This document shows positions 27,855 through 35,670 of a stretch of 64,000 bases of DNA, one piece after another. This stretch comes from Corynebacterium epidermidicanis (GTDB lineage Bacteria > Actinomycetota > Actinomycetes > Mycobacteriales > Mycobacteriaceae). The DNA lies in the NCBI RefSeq assembly GCF_001021025.1, contig NZ_CP011541.1, forward strand, positions 186,001-250,000, in the 5' to 3' direction. The translations under genes were made by a program, and so were the position numbers. The notes under the pieces are model-generated. The model was not told the origin of the DNA, made no database searches, and saw nothing but the letters and a program-made list of their open reading frames with translations. The first letter of the stretch is position 1; every line of letters begins with the position of its first letter.

Positions 27855-27899
27855 TGACTACGGATCAGAAGGTTGGGGGTTCGAATCCCTCCGGGCGCA
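27855..27899 (+). repeat. 45-bp tRNA-Arg 3'-end duplication, right boundary of island (att site)
   Basis: Identical to the 3' 45 bases of the tRNA-Arg at 24531, from the anticodon arm (TGACTACGGATCAG) to the end GGGCGCA. No 5' half. It marks the distal end of a 3.3-kb insertion; the original tRNA terminator follows at 27908. Confidence 0.9.
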
Positions 27900-27907
27900 C
27901 AGTTGTG

Positions 27908-27949
27908 AAAGTCCCGAAACACCGAATGCGGTTGGTGTTTCGGGACTTT
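27908..27949 (+). terminator. Terminator behind the tRNA-Arg remnant
   Basis: AAAGTCCCGAAACACC (27908-27923) pairs perfectly with GGTGTTTCGGGACTTT (27934-27949). Probably the native terminator of the tRNA before the island entered. Confidence 0.85.
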
Positions 27950-28055
27950 CTGCGTTGCTATCTAGAACGCCGGGTGCCGTTCAGCTTGTTCAGTTTTGCG
28001 GGCAGCTTCAAAGGCAATCGACAAGCGCTAGCCACACGCAAAACGAACGCAACCC

Positions 28056-29051
28056 CTAAAACACCTCGATGCGCGCTCCCAGCCCTTCGGCTTGCTCAAG
28101 TGTGGACAGCCACCCCGCTGCACCAGGGTGTAGTCGCAGTACAGGGCGTGCGGAAATCCCCAGCGGGCTTGTCCCGGAGCGGGCTTCGTATCGGATCCGT
28201 GAGCGGTATCCAGCGTCGATGAGTTCGCTGAGTGATTTTTCGGGGGAGGAGAGGTGGGCGCGGGCGTCGTCGAGAAGCTTGCGGGCTTCGTCGAGGGCGA
28301 CGAGCAGGGCGTCCCGGTTGGTTTCGCACATGGCTTGCACGAGCGAGGGGTTCGTGCCGGCCACTCGGGTGCCGTCGCGGAAGGAGCCGGCGGCGAGGGA
28401 GAGGGCGAGGGCGCCGCCGTTGTCGCCGACGATCGCGAGCGTTTCGGCGAGGATGTGCGGCAGGTGGGAGATGCGGGCGACGGCTTCGTCGTGGGTGGCT
28501 ACGCGCGCGGGGATGACTTCGGCGCCGACGGATGCGGCCATCGTGACGACGTCGAGCCACAGTTTTAGCCAGTCCTCGCTGGGGTCTTCGTAGGCGTGGT
28601 CGAAGGTGATGACCCAGGCGGCGCCACGGAAAAGATCATTCTGGGAGGCAGTCCATCCGGAGTCTGCGGTGCCGGCCATGGGGTGCCCGCCGACGTAGCG
28701 GTCGGTCATGCCTCGCGAGCGAACCAAGTCGTAGACCTCGCCTTTCACGCTGACGACGTCGGTGAATCCGCAGTTCGGGGCGTGTTCGTTGAGGGCGTCG
28801 AGGAGCGTGGGGAGTGCGGGCATGGGGGTGGCAAGCACGATGAGAGCGTCGTCGGTGGCGGCGCGCTGCAGGGTGGCGACGAGGTCGCCAGAGACGTCGA
28901 ACCCCTCTTTCGCGGCCGCGGATGCGCCGGAGGGGGAGCGGTTGAATCCATAGACGGTGGTTGTCGTGGTGGCGAGGTCGCGCAAGAGCGAGCCGCCGAT
29001 GAGGCCAAGGCCGAGGATGCAAACGGGTCGAGAAATCTTATGGATCGTCAC
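28056..29051 (-). CDS. tyrA: Prephenate/arogenate dehydrogenase TyrA
   Basis: 331 residues, GTG start. Rossmann motif GLGLIGGSLLRDL at the N-terminus, the conserved GGHPMAGTADSGW, and an all-helical dimerisation domain with HDEAVARISHLPHILAETLA. Catalyses oxidative decarboxylation of prephenate or arogenate in tyrosine synthesis (corynebacterial enzymes prefer arogenate; substrate cannot be read from sequence). A roughly 50-residue C-terminal extension after about 280 is not an ACT domain I can recognise. Divergent from the gene at 29100. Confidence 0.92.
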   Translation of the reverse strand: MTIHKISRPVCILGLGLIGGSLLRDLATTTTTVYGFNRSPSGASAAAKEGFDVSGDLVATLQRAATDDALIVLATPMPALPTLLDALNEHAPNCGFTDVVSVKGEVYDLVRSRGMTDRYVGGHPMAGTADSGWTASQNDLFRGAAWVITFDHAYEDPSEDWLKLWLDVVTMAASVGAEVIPARVATHDEAVARISHLPHILAETLAIVGDNGGALALSLAAGSFRDGTRVAGTNPSLVQAMCETNRDALLVALDEARKLLDDARAHLSSPEKSLSELIDAGYRSRIRYEARSGTSPLGISARPVLRLHPGAAGWLSTLEQAEGLGARIEVF

Positions 29052-29099
29052 CTGTTAAGTGTGGCACAACTACCCCAAAAAAGACTACGGTTACAGGTT

Positions 29100-29576
29100 A
29101 TGAGCACCAATGATGAGCAGAGCTTCGCCGTAACCGTCACGGCCATCGACGGCAAGTGGCGCGTCGCGGAATTCGACGACTCCCTCGCCGACATCGACAC
29201 CAGCATCAAAGCTGTCCGAAGCCTGCGCGCCGAAGGCGTCTCCTTTGCCATGCTGTGCATTGACGACGACTACCTGGCGCTGGCCCGCCCGACGCCCACC
29301 GGTGTCAAACTGCTGATTTCTGACGCCACCGCCGCCCTGGAAGACGATTTCGCGGCGTCTATCCTCGACAAGTTGGGTGCGGAGTACCCCAGCGAGGGAG
29401 ACGGCCCATACGCCGAAGGTGATTTTGACATGTTCGAAGACCTTGGCCTCAATGAGCAGGTCCTCTCGGTGATCTGCGACGATGAGGAAGCCTGGGCCTC
29501 CGAGCAAATCCTCGCGATCGCCGAGGAACTCGGATTTGCGGAACAGCTCGCCGACCTTCTCGACCTGGACTTTTAG
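29100..29576 (+). CDS. tRNA adenosine deaminase-associated protein
   Basis: 158 residues from ATG 29100. Acidic protein with SFAVTVTAIDGKWRVAEFDD and RAEGVSFAMLCIDDDYL, ending LADLLDLDF. This actinobacterial family is found next to tadA; its biochemical role is unknown. The stop codon overlaps the GTG start of tadA by one base. Confidence 0.85.
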   Translation: MSTNDEQSFAVTVTAIDGKWRVAEFDDSLADIDTSIKAVRSLRAEGVSFAMLCIDDDYLALARPTPTGVKLLISDATAALEDDFAASILDKLGAEYPSEGDGPYAEGDFDMFEDLGLNEQVLSVICDDEEAWASEQILAIAEELGFAEQLADLLDLDF

Positions 29577-30055
29577 TGGGCGCTTTGCCTCGCGCCTTGC
29601 GCGATGTCGAGGACGAAACCCGCATGAGGCACGCCCTGGAGGTGGCACGTCGCACCCCGCCTGATGACATCCCAGTTGGCGCCGTCATTTATGGCCCCGA
29701 CGGCGCGGTACTTGGGGAAGGCGTTAATCGTCGAGAAGCGGACGGCGACCCCACCGCGCACGCTGAGCTGGTCGCGATCCGTGCGGCCGTGCGCACTTTC
29801 GGAGACGGCTGGCGTCTGACCGGCTGTACCCTCGTGGTCACCCTCGAACCCTGCACGATGTGCACCGGCGCGATCCTCGCCGCCCGCCTGGCCCGCGTCG
29901 TATTCGGCGCGTACGAGCCCAAAACTGGCGCGTGTGGATCGCTCATCGACGTCCCCCACGCCCCGGGCCAACTCCATCCCCTCCAGCTCCGCGGCGGAGT
30001 GCTTGCCGACGACTGCGCGGAACTACTCACGACATTCTTTTCTTCAAAAAGGTAG
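29576..30055 (+). CDS. tadA: tRNA(adenosine34) deaminase TadA
   Basis: 159 residues from the GTG overlapping the upstream stop; ATG at 29624 is an alternative. Zinc deaminase motifs: HAE (PTAHAELVAIR) and PCTMC (LEPCTMCTGAI). Converts A34 of tRNA-Arg(ACG) to inosine. Two copies of the substrate tRNA gene lie 5 kb upstream in the same window, though the link is only positional. Confidence 0.93.
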   Translation: MGALPRALRDVEDETRMRHALEVARRTPPDDIPVGAVIYGPDGAVLGEGVNRREADGDPTAHAELVAIRAAVRTFGDGWRLTGCTLVVTLEPCTMCTGAILAARLARVVFGAYEPKTGACGSLIDVPHAPGQLHPLQLRGGVLADDCAELLTTFFSSKR

Positions 30056-30090
30056 CCTGGGCCCACACTCCCAATTGAAAGGAAAAGTCA

Positions 30091-30294
30091 ATGTCTGATT
30101 TTGAGAACAAGGTGACCGACCTGGGTGGCAAGGCCAAGGAATCCGTAGGCGAGGCAACTGGCAACGAGAAGCTTGCCGACGAGGGGCGCGCCGACCAGAC
30201 CAAAGCCGACATCAAAGACGCTGCCGAGAAAGCAAAGGATGCGGTAAGCGACACCGCAGACAAGGTGCTCGGCTCCTTCCAGAAGGACAAGTAG
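30091..30294 (+). CDS. CsbD-like stress protein
   Basis: 67 residues, charged and helical, with the family pattern NKVTDLGGKAKESVGEATGN followed by DIKDAAEKAKDAV. GAAAGGAAAAG upstream is the ribosome-binding site. CsbD-like proteins are small stress-induced proteins of unknown function. Confidence 0.88.
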   Translation: MSDFENKVTDLGGKAKESVGEATGNEKLADEGRADQTKADIKDAAEKAKDAVSDTADKVLGSFQKDK

Positions 30295-30377
30295 CCACAA
30301 CTCGCCTCTGTCCGACTCGTACTTGCTGGACTGGGGCGATTTGGTTTTGACCATGGGCACCCGCTAATCTTGTTCGC

Positions 30378-30468
30378 GGTGGCGTGTCCGAGCGGCCGAA
30401 GGTGCTCGCCTCGAAAGCGAGTGTTGGGTAATCCCCAACCGCGGGTTCAAATCCCGCCGCCACCGCCA
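30378..30468 (+). tRNA. tRNA-Ser(CGA)
   Basis: Acceptor GGTGGCG/CGCCACC; anticodon arm CTCGC-CTCGAAA-GCGAG gives CGA; long variable arm TGTTGGGTAATCCCCAAC; CCA is encoded (30466-30468). Confidence 0.95.
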
Positions 30469-30471
30469 TGT

Positions 30472-30523
30472 GAAGTCTCGAGACATTGTTCCTATGTGAT
30501 GTCTCGGGGCTTCTTTGTTTTTT
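30472..30523 (+). terminator. Terminator of tRNA-Ser(CGA)
   Basis: GAAGTCTCGAGACAT (30472-30486) pairs with ATGTCTCGGGGCTTC (30499-30513), then a T-run. An almost identical hairpin terminates tRNA-Ser(GGA) at 39580-39631. Confidence 0.9.
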
Positions 30524-30537
30524 CGGGGTTGGTTTTT

Positions 30538-30800
30538 GGGTTAAGTACCAAAATGTGTGTCCGGTCGGGGTGTCGCCGGCGGTGCGGGTTTGCTGCACAA
30601 GTGCTATGTCGTCGCTTCGGCGTAGTCAGACTACGTAGAGCAGCGTTTTTTAGTGAATAAAATCCCACAGCGGTAGTCCGACTACACCGAAGTGACGACA
30701 TCGAGCGAGCTAAAGCACCCAAACAACAACAAATACTGGCCTCAGGCCCACAACGCTGCGGAAAACACGCAGCAAAGACACGCTTTCGCCTACTTAACCC
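30538..30800 (+). mobile_element. 263-bp MITE-like element, copy 2
   Basis: Same length and internal sequence as copy 1; ends GGGTTAAGTACC... and ...TACTTAACCC form an imperfect inverted repeat. The inner end variant (ACCAAAAT / GGCGAAAG) matches copy 3, not copy 1. 69 nt 3' of tRNA-Ser(CGA), same strand. No clear target duplication. Confidence 0.85.
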
Positions 30801-30827
30801 TGCGCCGGCATCGGTGCCTCGTGTGGT

Positions 30828-30980
30828 TTATTCGTGGCGCAGTGTGAGAATGCGGTCAATGATGTGGGGGTCGATTGACCTGGTGCTGACGTTAAAGACG
30901 GCGGCTGCTTCGGTTTGGCTCATCCCGGTGGTGAGGAGGGTTTCGATGATGACTTTGTTCGACGTTGGTTTCTTCGCCAT
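30828..30980 (-). pseudogene. IS481-family transposase remnant
   Basis: 50 codons beginning MAKKPTSNKVIIETLLTTGM with a helix-turn-helix (SQTEAAAVFNVS), then jumping to PHIIDRILTLRHE, which in IS481 transposases comes after the HTH domains, before the frame stops. This indicates an internal deletion plus loss of the catalytic core. Upstream (31000-31150) lie degenerate repeats of an ATGTC..GAGACAT palindrome, possibly remains of its end. Confidence 0.6.
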
Positions 30981-30996
30981 AGTTGGCACGCTAAGA

Positions 30997-31150
30997 CCGG
31001 AAGTATGTCTCGAGACATCCGGCGCGGCGGTGCTGGGTCAGAAACATTGATTAGTGGCGCGGTCTGTGGACAATCGGAACGATGTTGTGGCACATCAGGG
31101 GCCTGACAACCGGAAGGATGTCGTGAGACATACCGGAACTATGTCGCGGA
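30997..31150. repeat. Four degenerate copies of a GGAAnnATGTCnnGAGACAT palindrome
   Basis: At about 30998, 31075, 31112 and 31134. The best is CCGGAAGTATGTCTCGAGAC followed by ATCCGG. The same GGAACnATGTC core occurs in the serine tRNA terminators. Confidence 0.55.
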
Positions 31151-31176
31151 ACCAGACACCTCCGCCACCGCCAGAG

Positions 31177-31218
31177 AACCCCATCTTCATTCCCTGCTTT
31201 GGGAGGGGATGGGGTTTT
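31177..31218 (+). terminator. Hairpin terminator
   Basis: AACCCCATC (31177-31185) pairs with GATGGGGTT (31208-31216), followed by TTTT. No gene obviously feeds it on this strand. Confidence 0.7.
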
Positions 31219-31249
31219 GTTGTGAGCAGCTCAGCGCGCGGGTCGGTTC

Positions 31250-31397
31250 GGCGGGCGCAGGCAAAGCACCGGCGGGCGCAGGCAAAGCGCAGGCAAAGCA
31301 CCGGCGGGCGCAGGCAAAGCACCGGCGGGCGCAGGCAAAGCACCGGCGGGCGCAGGCAAAGCACCGGCGGGCGCAGGCAAAGCGCAGGCAAAGCACC
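31250..31397 (+). repeat. 21-bp minisatellite
   Basis: About six units of GGCGGGCGCAGGCAAAGCAC, two of them carrying an extra GCAGGCAAAGC. The array runs into the 5' arm of the terminator at 31388-31413, which it appears to be copied from. All six frames are nearly open through the repeat; none looks like a gene. Confidence 0.9.
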
Positions 31398-31413
31398 GGA
31401 GACGGTGCTTTTT
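31388..31413 (+). terminator. Hairpin at the end of the minisatellite
   Basis: AAAGCACC (31390-31397) pairs with GGTGCTTT (31404-31411) and T-run. Confidence 0.75.
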
Positions 31414-31488
31414 GATCACAGGTGAAATAATCTGGAACACTTGAAAGCCTAGGTATCCGGAGAAACCGCGAGGAGCATCGCAGACACT

Positions 31489-33960
31489 ATGGCACAGCTA
31501 TTGTTTAAGGTCGGCCGTTGGTCGTATCGGCGTCGCTACGTGGTGATTGCGCTTTGGCTCGTCGTTTTGGTGGGGTTGGGTGGCGCAGCGATCACCCTCC
31601 AGAAGGGGTTCAACGATAAGTTTGCGATCCCAGGCACCCCGAGCCAGGATGCAGCCGAGCTGCTGATTAAGAACTTCCCGGATCAGAAGAACCCGCTGGA
31701 TAATGCAGGTGTCAATATCATTTTCGCGGCACCACCAGGGCATACTTTGAGTGAGCCGAAGTACGTCCAGGCGATGGATGACGTGATCGCCTACCTCGAT
31801 CAGCACCTCCCGGACATCGGGGATCGCACCCGTTTTGGCAACCCGGTGACGTATAACCCGGTTTTCCAAGAAGGGATCATTAAGCAGGAGGTGGACAGCG
31901 GGCTACCTGAGGACACGGCCCGTCGTGATGCTCAAAATCTCAGCTTGCTGAGCGAGGATGGCCGCATTGGTTATACAACGTTGTCGTTGAATGTTCCGAG
32001 CCCCACGGATGTGACCGATGAGCATCGGCAAGCGATCAAGGATGCCCTAGAGATTGGCCGGACTGCTGGCCTGACCGTTGAAGGTGGTGGCGCTGCTTTT
32101 GGCGATCCGCTGGAGATCCGAACGACGTCGGAAATGATCGGCCTGGCGGTGGCGTTCATCGTGCTTATTTTTACTTTCGGTTCGGTGATTGCAGCCGGGT
32201 TGCCGCTGGTTACGGCCGTGTTGGGTATTGGTATCGGTTCGGTTTCGATCGTGTTGGCAACGCGCTTCGTCTTCCTGAACAACACCACCCCGGTCCTGGC
32301 GGTGATGCTGGGCCTCGCGGTGGGTATTGACTACGCTTTGTTCATCCTCGCTCGCTACCGGACCGAATATAAGCGCACGTCGCGGGAAGATGCGGCGGGG
32401 CTTGCGGTGGGTACGGCTGGTTCGGCTGTCGTGTTCGCGGGTCTGACGGTGATCATCGCGCTCCTTGCGTTGTCGATCGTGCGCATCCCGTTCCTGACGT
32501 ATATGGGCTTGGCGGCTGCGTTCACGGTGTTCGTGGCGGTCTGTGTTGCACTCACTTTGGTGCCGGCGTTGTTGGGCGTGATGGGTAAATTCGCGTTCGG
32601 GTTGAAGATTCCGGGACTGGCTGGGTCGAAACCAGTGCACATCGATGAGGTTTCAGATCAGCCGCGTGCCCGCCGTTCGAAGGGGCGCGCATGGGTGATG
32701 TTTGTGCATCGCTACCCGGCGCTGGTGCTGTCCGTGGTGATTGTAGCTTTGGGCCTGCTCACCATGCCTGCTCTGCGGCTCGAGTTGGCGCTTCCTAATG
32801 ACAGCACGTCGTCGTTAAGCAGCACCCAGCGCAAGTCCGCGGACCTCATCACGGAAGGCTTCGGCGATGGCCGCAACTCTTTGATGCTCGCTGTTGTGGA
32901 TGCGGCGGGGGTCGATCCGAAGGCACCGGCGCTGGAGCCGATGGTGCGGGCGCAGCGCGATATCGCTAAGCAGAAGGGGGAGGCGTTCGATGAGAATAAG
33001 GCTGCGACGACCGCGGCGTTTACCTATGTCGCGGAGCGGTTTGCTACGAACGCGGACGTTAAGCATGCGCAGCTGGTGGGTGTGAATCCCACAGGCACCG
33101 CAGCGCAGCTGATGATCACCCCTTATGCTGGCCCGAACGATCCGATGACCACGAAACTCCTGCATTCACTGCGAGCTTCGCAGGCTGAAGTGGAATCGGC
33201 CACCGGCGTCACAATCGGTATCACTGGCCTCACCCCGATCCAGCGCGATGTCACCCAAAAGCTTTCCGACGCCCTCCCGCTCTACCTATCCATCGTCGTA
33301 GGTCTCGCGTTTGTGCTGCTCTTGCTCATTTTCCGTTCCATTTTGGTGCCACTAGTGGCTGGTATTGGCTTCTTGTTGTCCGTGGGCGCTGCGTTTGGCG
33401 TGACGGTACTGTTTTGGCAGGAAGGCCTGTGGGGGCTGGTGGAAACACCGGGTCCGCTGATTTCCTTCATGCCGATCTTCCTCATCGGCGTCACCTTTGG
33501 CTTGGCGATGGACTACCAGGTCTTTTTGGTCTCCCGCATGCGGGAGCACTTCACACACCACCGCGGGTTGGCAACTCCGGGCTCACGTTTCAATGCCGTC
33601 GACGAGTCCGTCATCGAGGGCTACACCCTGGGCTCCCGCGTGGTGACCTCCGCAGCACTCATCATGATCGCGGTGTTCGTCGCCTTTATTGACCAGCCGC
33701 TGCCATTCATTAAGATTTTCGGTTTCGCCCTCGGCGCGGGCGTGCTTTTCGACGCCTTCTTCATCCGCATGGCTCTCGTTCCGGCCTCGATGTTCCTCAT
33801 GGGGCATTCCACCTGGTGGCTCCCGCGCTGGCTTGACCGCATCCTGCCGACCCTCGACATCGAAGGCGCTGCCCTGGAGGAAGAGTGGGAACACAAACGT
33901 GCAGCGGCCGATGAGGAAGCGGAACGAAAAGTGGCCCAACTGGCGGCCCGGAGCAACTAA
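31489..33960 (+). CDS. MMPL-family RND transporter (CmpL-like)
   Basis: 823 residues, two-fold repeated: one helix, a periplasmic domain, then a bundle of helices, and the same again. TM4 has AVGIDYALFILARYRTEY and TM10 GLAMDYQVFLVSRMREH; these Asp-Tyr pairs carry protons in MmpL3-type transporters. Such proteins export mycolic or other lipids across the inner membrane in Corynebacterium, but the substrate of this one cannot be assigned. The C-terminus is a short charged cytosolic tail (EEEWEHKRAAADEEAERK). Monocistronic, 40 bases before the OTC gene. Confidence 0.9.
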   Translation: MAQLLFKVGRWSYRRRYVVIALWLVVLVGLGGAAITLQKGFNDKFAIPGTPSQDAAELLIKNFPDQKNPLDNAGVNIIFAAPPGHTLSEPKYVQAMDDVIAYLDQHLPDIGDRTRFGNPVTYNPVFQEGIIKQEVDSGLPEDTARRDAQNLSLLSEDGRIGYTTLSLNVPSPTDVTDEHRQAIKDALEIGRTAGLTVEGGGAAFGDPLEIRTTSEMIGLAVAFIVLIFTFGSVIAAGLPLVTAVLGIGIGSVSIVLATRFVFLNNTTPVLAVMLGLAVGIDYALFILARYRTEYKRTSREDAAGLAVGTAGSAVVFAGLTVIIALLALSIVRIPFLTYMGLAAAFTVFVAVCVALTLVPALLGVMGKFAFGLKIPGLAGSKPVHIDEVSDQPRARRSKGRAWVMFVHRYPALVLSVVIVALGLLTMPALRLELALPNDSTSSLSSTQRKSADLITEGFGDGRNSLMLAVVDAAGVDPKAPALEPMVRAQRDIAKQKGEAFDENKAATTAAFTYVAERFATNADVKHAQLVGVNPTGTAAQLMITPYAGPNDPMTTKLLHSLRASQAEVESATGVTIGITGLTPIQRDVTQKLSDALPLYLSIVVGLAFVLLLLIFRSILVPLVAGIGFLLSVGAAFGVTVLFWQEGLWGLVETPGPLISFMPIFLIGVTFGLAMDYQVFLVSRMREHFTHHRGLATPGSRFNAVDESVIEGYTLGSRVVTSAALIMIAVFVAFIDQPLPFIKIFGFALGAGVLFDAFFIRMALVPASMFLMGHSTWWLPRWLDRILPTLDIEGAALEEEWEHKRAAADEEAERKVAQLAARSN

Positions 33961-34000
33961 CCTGGGTGGGGTAGTTATTTTCGTCTGAAAGAAGGACCCC

Positions 34001-34996
34001 ATGCCTGTGTCGTTGAGTGGCCGCCACTTCCTCAAATTGTTGGATTTCACCCCGGAGGAAATCCGCCACCTCATTCGGCTTTCTCATGAGTTCAAGCGCC
34101 TGAAGGCTGCTGGCGTGCCGCACCGGCACTTGGAGGGCAAGAACATTGTCCTGCTGTTTGAGAAGACTTCCACGCGCACCCGCTGTTCCTTTGAAGCAGC
34201 TGGTCACGACCTCGGCATGGGCGTTACCTATCTTGATCCGGGTTCCTCACAGATGGGCAAGAAAGAGTCGATTCCGGATACCGCCCGGGTGCTCGGCCGG
34301 ATGTATGACGGTATCGAGTATCGCGGCTACGGCCAGGAGGTCGTCGAAAAGCTGGCCGAGCACGCCGGGGTGCCGGTCTGGAATGGGCTGACCACGGAGT
34401 TCCACCCCACGCAGATGATCGCGGACATGATGACCATCGAGGAGCGCTTCCCGGACGGCCTCAAGGGCAAGAAGCTGGTGTACATGGGCGATGCGCACAA
34501 CAATGTTGCGAATTCGCTGATGGTGGCGTGTACGAAGCTCGGGATGCATTTCGTGGCGTGCGGGCCGCAGCAGCTGATGCCGGAGGCGGACCTCGTCACC
34601 ACGTGCCGCGAGCTCGCCGAGCAGTCCGGCGGTTCGGTCACCCTCACTAGCTCGGTTGCGGAAGCTGTTATCGACGCCCACGTGATTTACACTGACGTGT
34701 GGGTATCCATGGGGGAACCCGACGAGGTTTGGGCGGAACGTATCGAGGCGCTCGCGCCCTACCAGGTGAATTCGGAGATGTTTAGCACTGCGGATCCGAA
34801 CGCTATTTTCATGCACTGCCTGCCGGCGTATCACGATCTTGGTACGGACGTGGGGCGCGCCGTCGCCGAGAAGTTCGGCATGACCGAACTGGAATGCACT
34901 GATGAGGTCTTCGAATCGGCGCGCTCCGTGGTGTTTGATGAGGCCGAGAACCGCATGCACTCGATCAAAGCGATCATGTATGCGACCTTGAAATAA
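34001..34996 (+). CDS. arcB: Ornithine carbamoyltransferase, catabolic (ArcB) type
   Basis: 331 residues. Carbamoyl-phosphate site [20 protein letters not shown], ornithine-site SMGE loop ([13 protein letters not shown]) and HCLPAYHD are intact. Length and the conserved N-terminal [18 protein letters not shown] match catabolic/ArcB-like enzymes better than the shorter anabolic ArgF. Enzyme: ornithine + carbamoyl phosphate to citrulline, reversible. No arcA, arcC or arg genes adjoin, so whether it works in arginine breakdown or synthesis is open. Confidence 0.88.
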   Translation: MPVSLSGRHFLKLLDFTPEEIRHLIRLSHEFKRLKAAGVPHRHLEGKNIVLLFEKTSTRTRCSFEAAGHDLGMGVTYLDPGSSQMGKKESIPDTARVLGRMYDGIEYRGYGQEVVEKLAEHAGVPVWNGLTTEFHPTQMIADMMTIEERFPDGLKGKKLVYMGDAHNNVANSLMVACTKLGMHFVACGPQQLMPEADLVTTCRELAEQSGGSVTLTSSVAEAVIDAHVIYTDVWVSMGEPDEVWAERIEALAPYQVNSEMFSTADPNAIFMHCLPAYHDLGTDVGRAVAEKFGMTELECTDEVFESARSVVFDEAENRMHSIKAIMYATLK

Positions 34997-35004
34997 CGGC
35001 GCCG

Positions 35005-35601
35005 CTAAATCGTGGCGGCCCAGGTTTTCCGGGCAGATACCGTCGGGTCCCGAGGTAGCCAAAAACGTAGGTGAGCGGCGACATTCTTCGAGATGCCGAT
35101 CCTCGGGCCGCACACAATCGTCGGCCGTTCGGGCGTGAGGGCGAGGGAGAACTCGGCTCCGGGAAGCAATGAAACCGGCCGGCCATTATCACTGATGTCC
35201 AAACCCATCGCTTTGCCGAAATTGCCCGGCCCGGACGCGAGTTTGGCGGGGACAATTGGCTTTGCCGGGTCAAGCGTGCGACGTTGGCTCGCCAGCTCGA
35301 TGCCAGATACCACTTCACCTGCGCGGAGCAACACCCCGCCAGAGCGGCCGGGTGGGTGCGCGACGATGTTTCCCGCCTTGTGAATCCCGTAAGAATGATA
35401 GACATACATGTGTCCCGCCGGGCCGAAGAGTGCAGCGTTTGACCTGGTAGGGCCCCGGAAAGCGTGGGAGGCTTCGTCGTCGGCGCCGAGGTAGGCCTCT
35501 ACCTCCGTGATGCGGATGGACACCCCGTCGTGAGTGAGCACTGCGCCGAGGAGATCGCAGGCGACTTCATCGGTGGGACGTTCAAAGAAGGGGACGGCCA
35601 T
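35005..35601 (-). CDS. 3-methyladenine DNA glycosylase (AAG/MPG family)
   Basis: 198 residues, family length. Conserved features: ACDLLGAVL, the catalytic Glu in ITEVEAYLGADDEASHAFRG, NAALFGPAGHMYVYHSYGIH and GVLLRAGEVV. Excises alkylated purines by hydrolysis. One local oddity: the usual hydrophobic residues after HMYVY and following GIH read HSYGIHKAGNIV. Convergent with the OTC gene, 8 bases between the stops. Confidence 0.9.
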   Translation of the reverse strand: MAVPFFERPTDEVACDLLGAVLTHDGVSIRITEVEAYLGADDEASHAFRGPTRSNAALFGPAGHMYVYHSYGIHKAGNIVAHPPGRSGGVLLRAGEVVSGIELASQRRTLDPAKPIVPAKLASGPGNFGKAMGLDISDNGRPVSLLPGAEFSLALTPERPTIVCGPRIGISKNVAAHLRFWLPRDPTVSARKTWAATI

Positions 35602-35670
35602 CAGGGCACCTTTGCGCCGGTTGGGCAGGCGGGAGTGGTGTTGTAGCTGACCAGGCTTAAACTAGAGCGC

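Noticed and set aside
28596..29099. N-terminal extension of the TadA-associated protein gene into tyrA
   Set aside because: It is antisense to tyrA; the ATG at 29100 begins the conserved domain.
31095..31440. Cys/Pro-rich open frames through the 21-bp array
   Set aside because: A 21-bp period keeps every frame open; no ribosome-binding site or codon bias.
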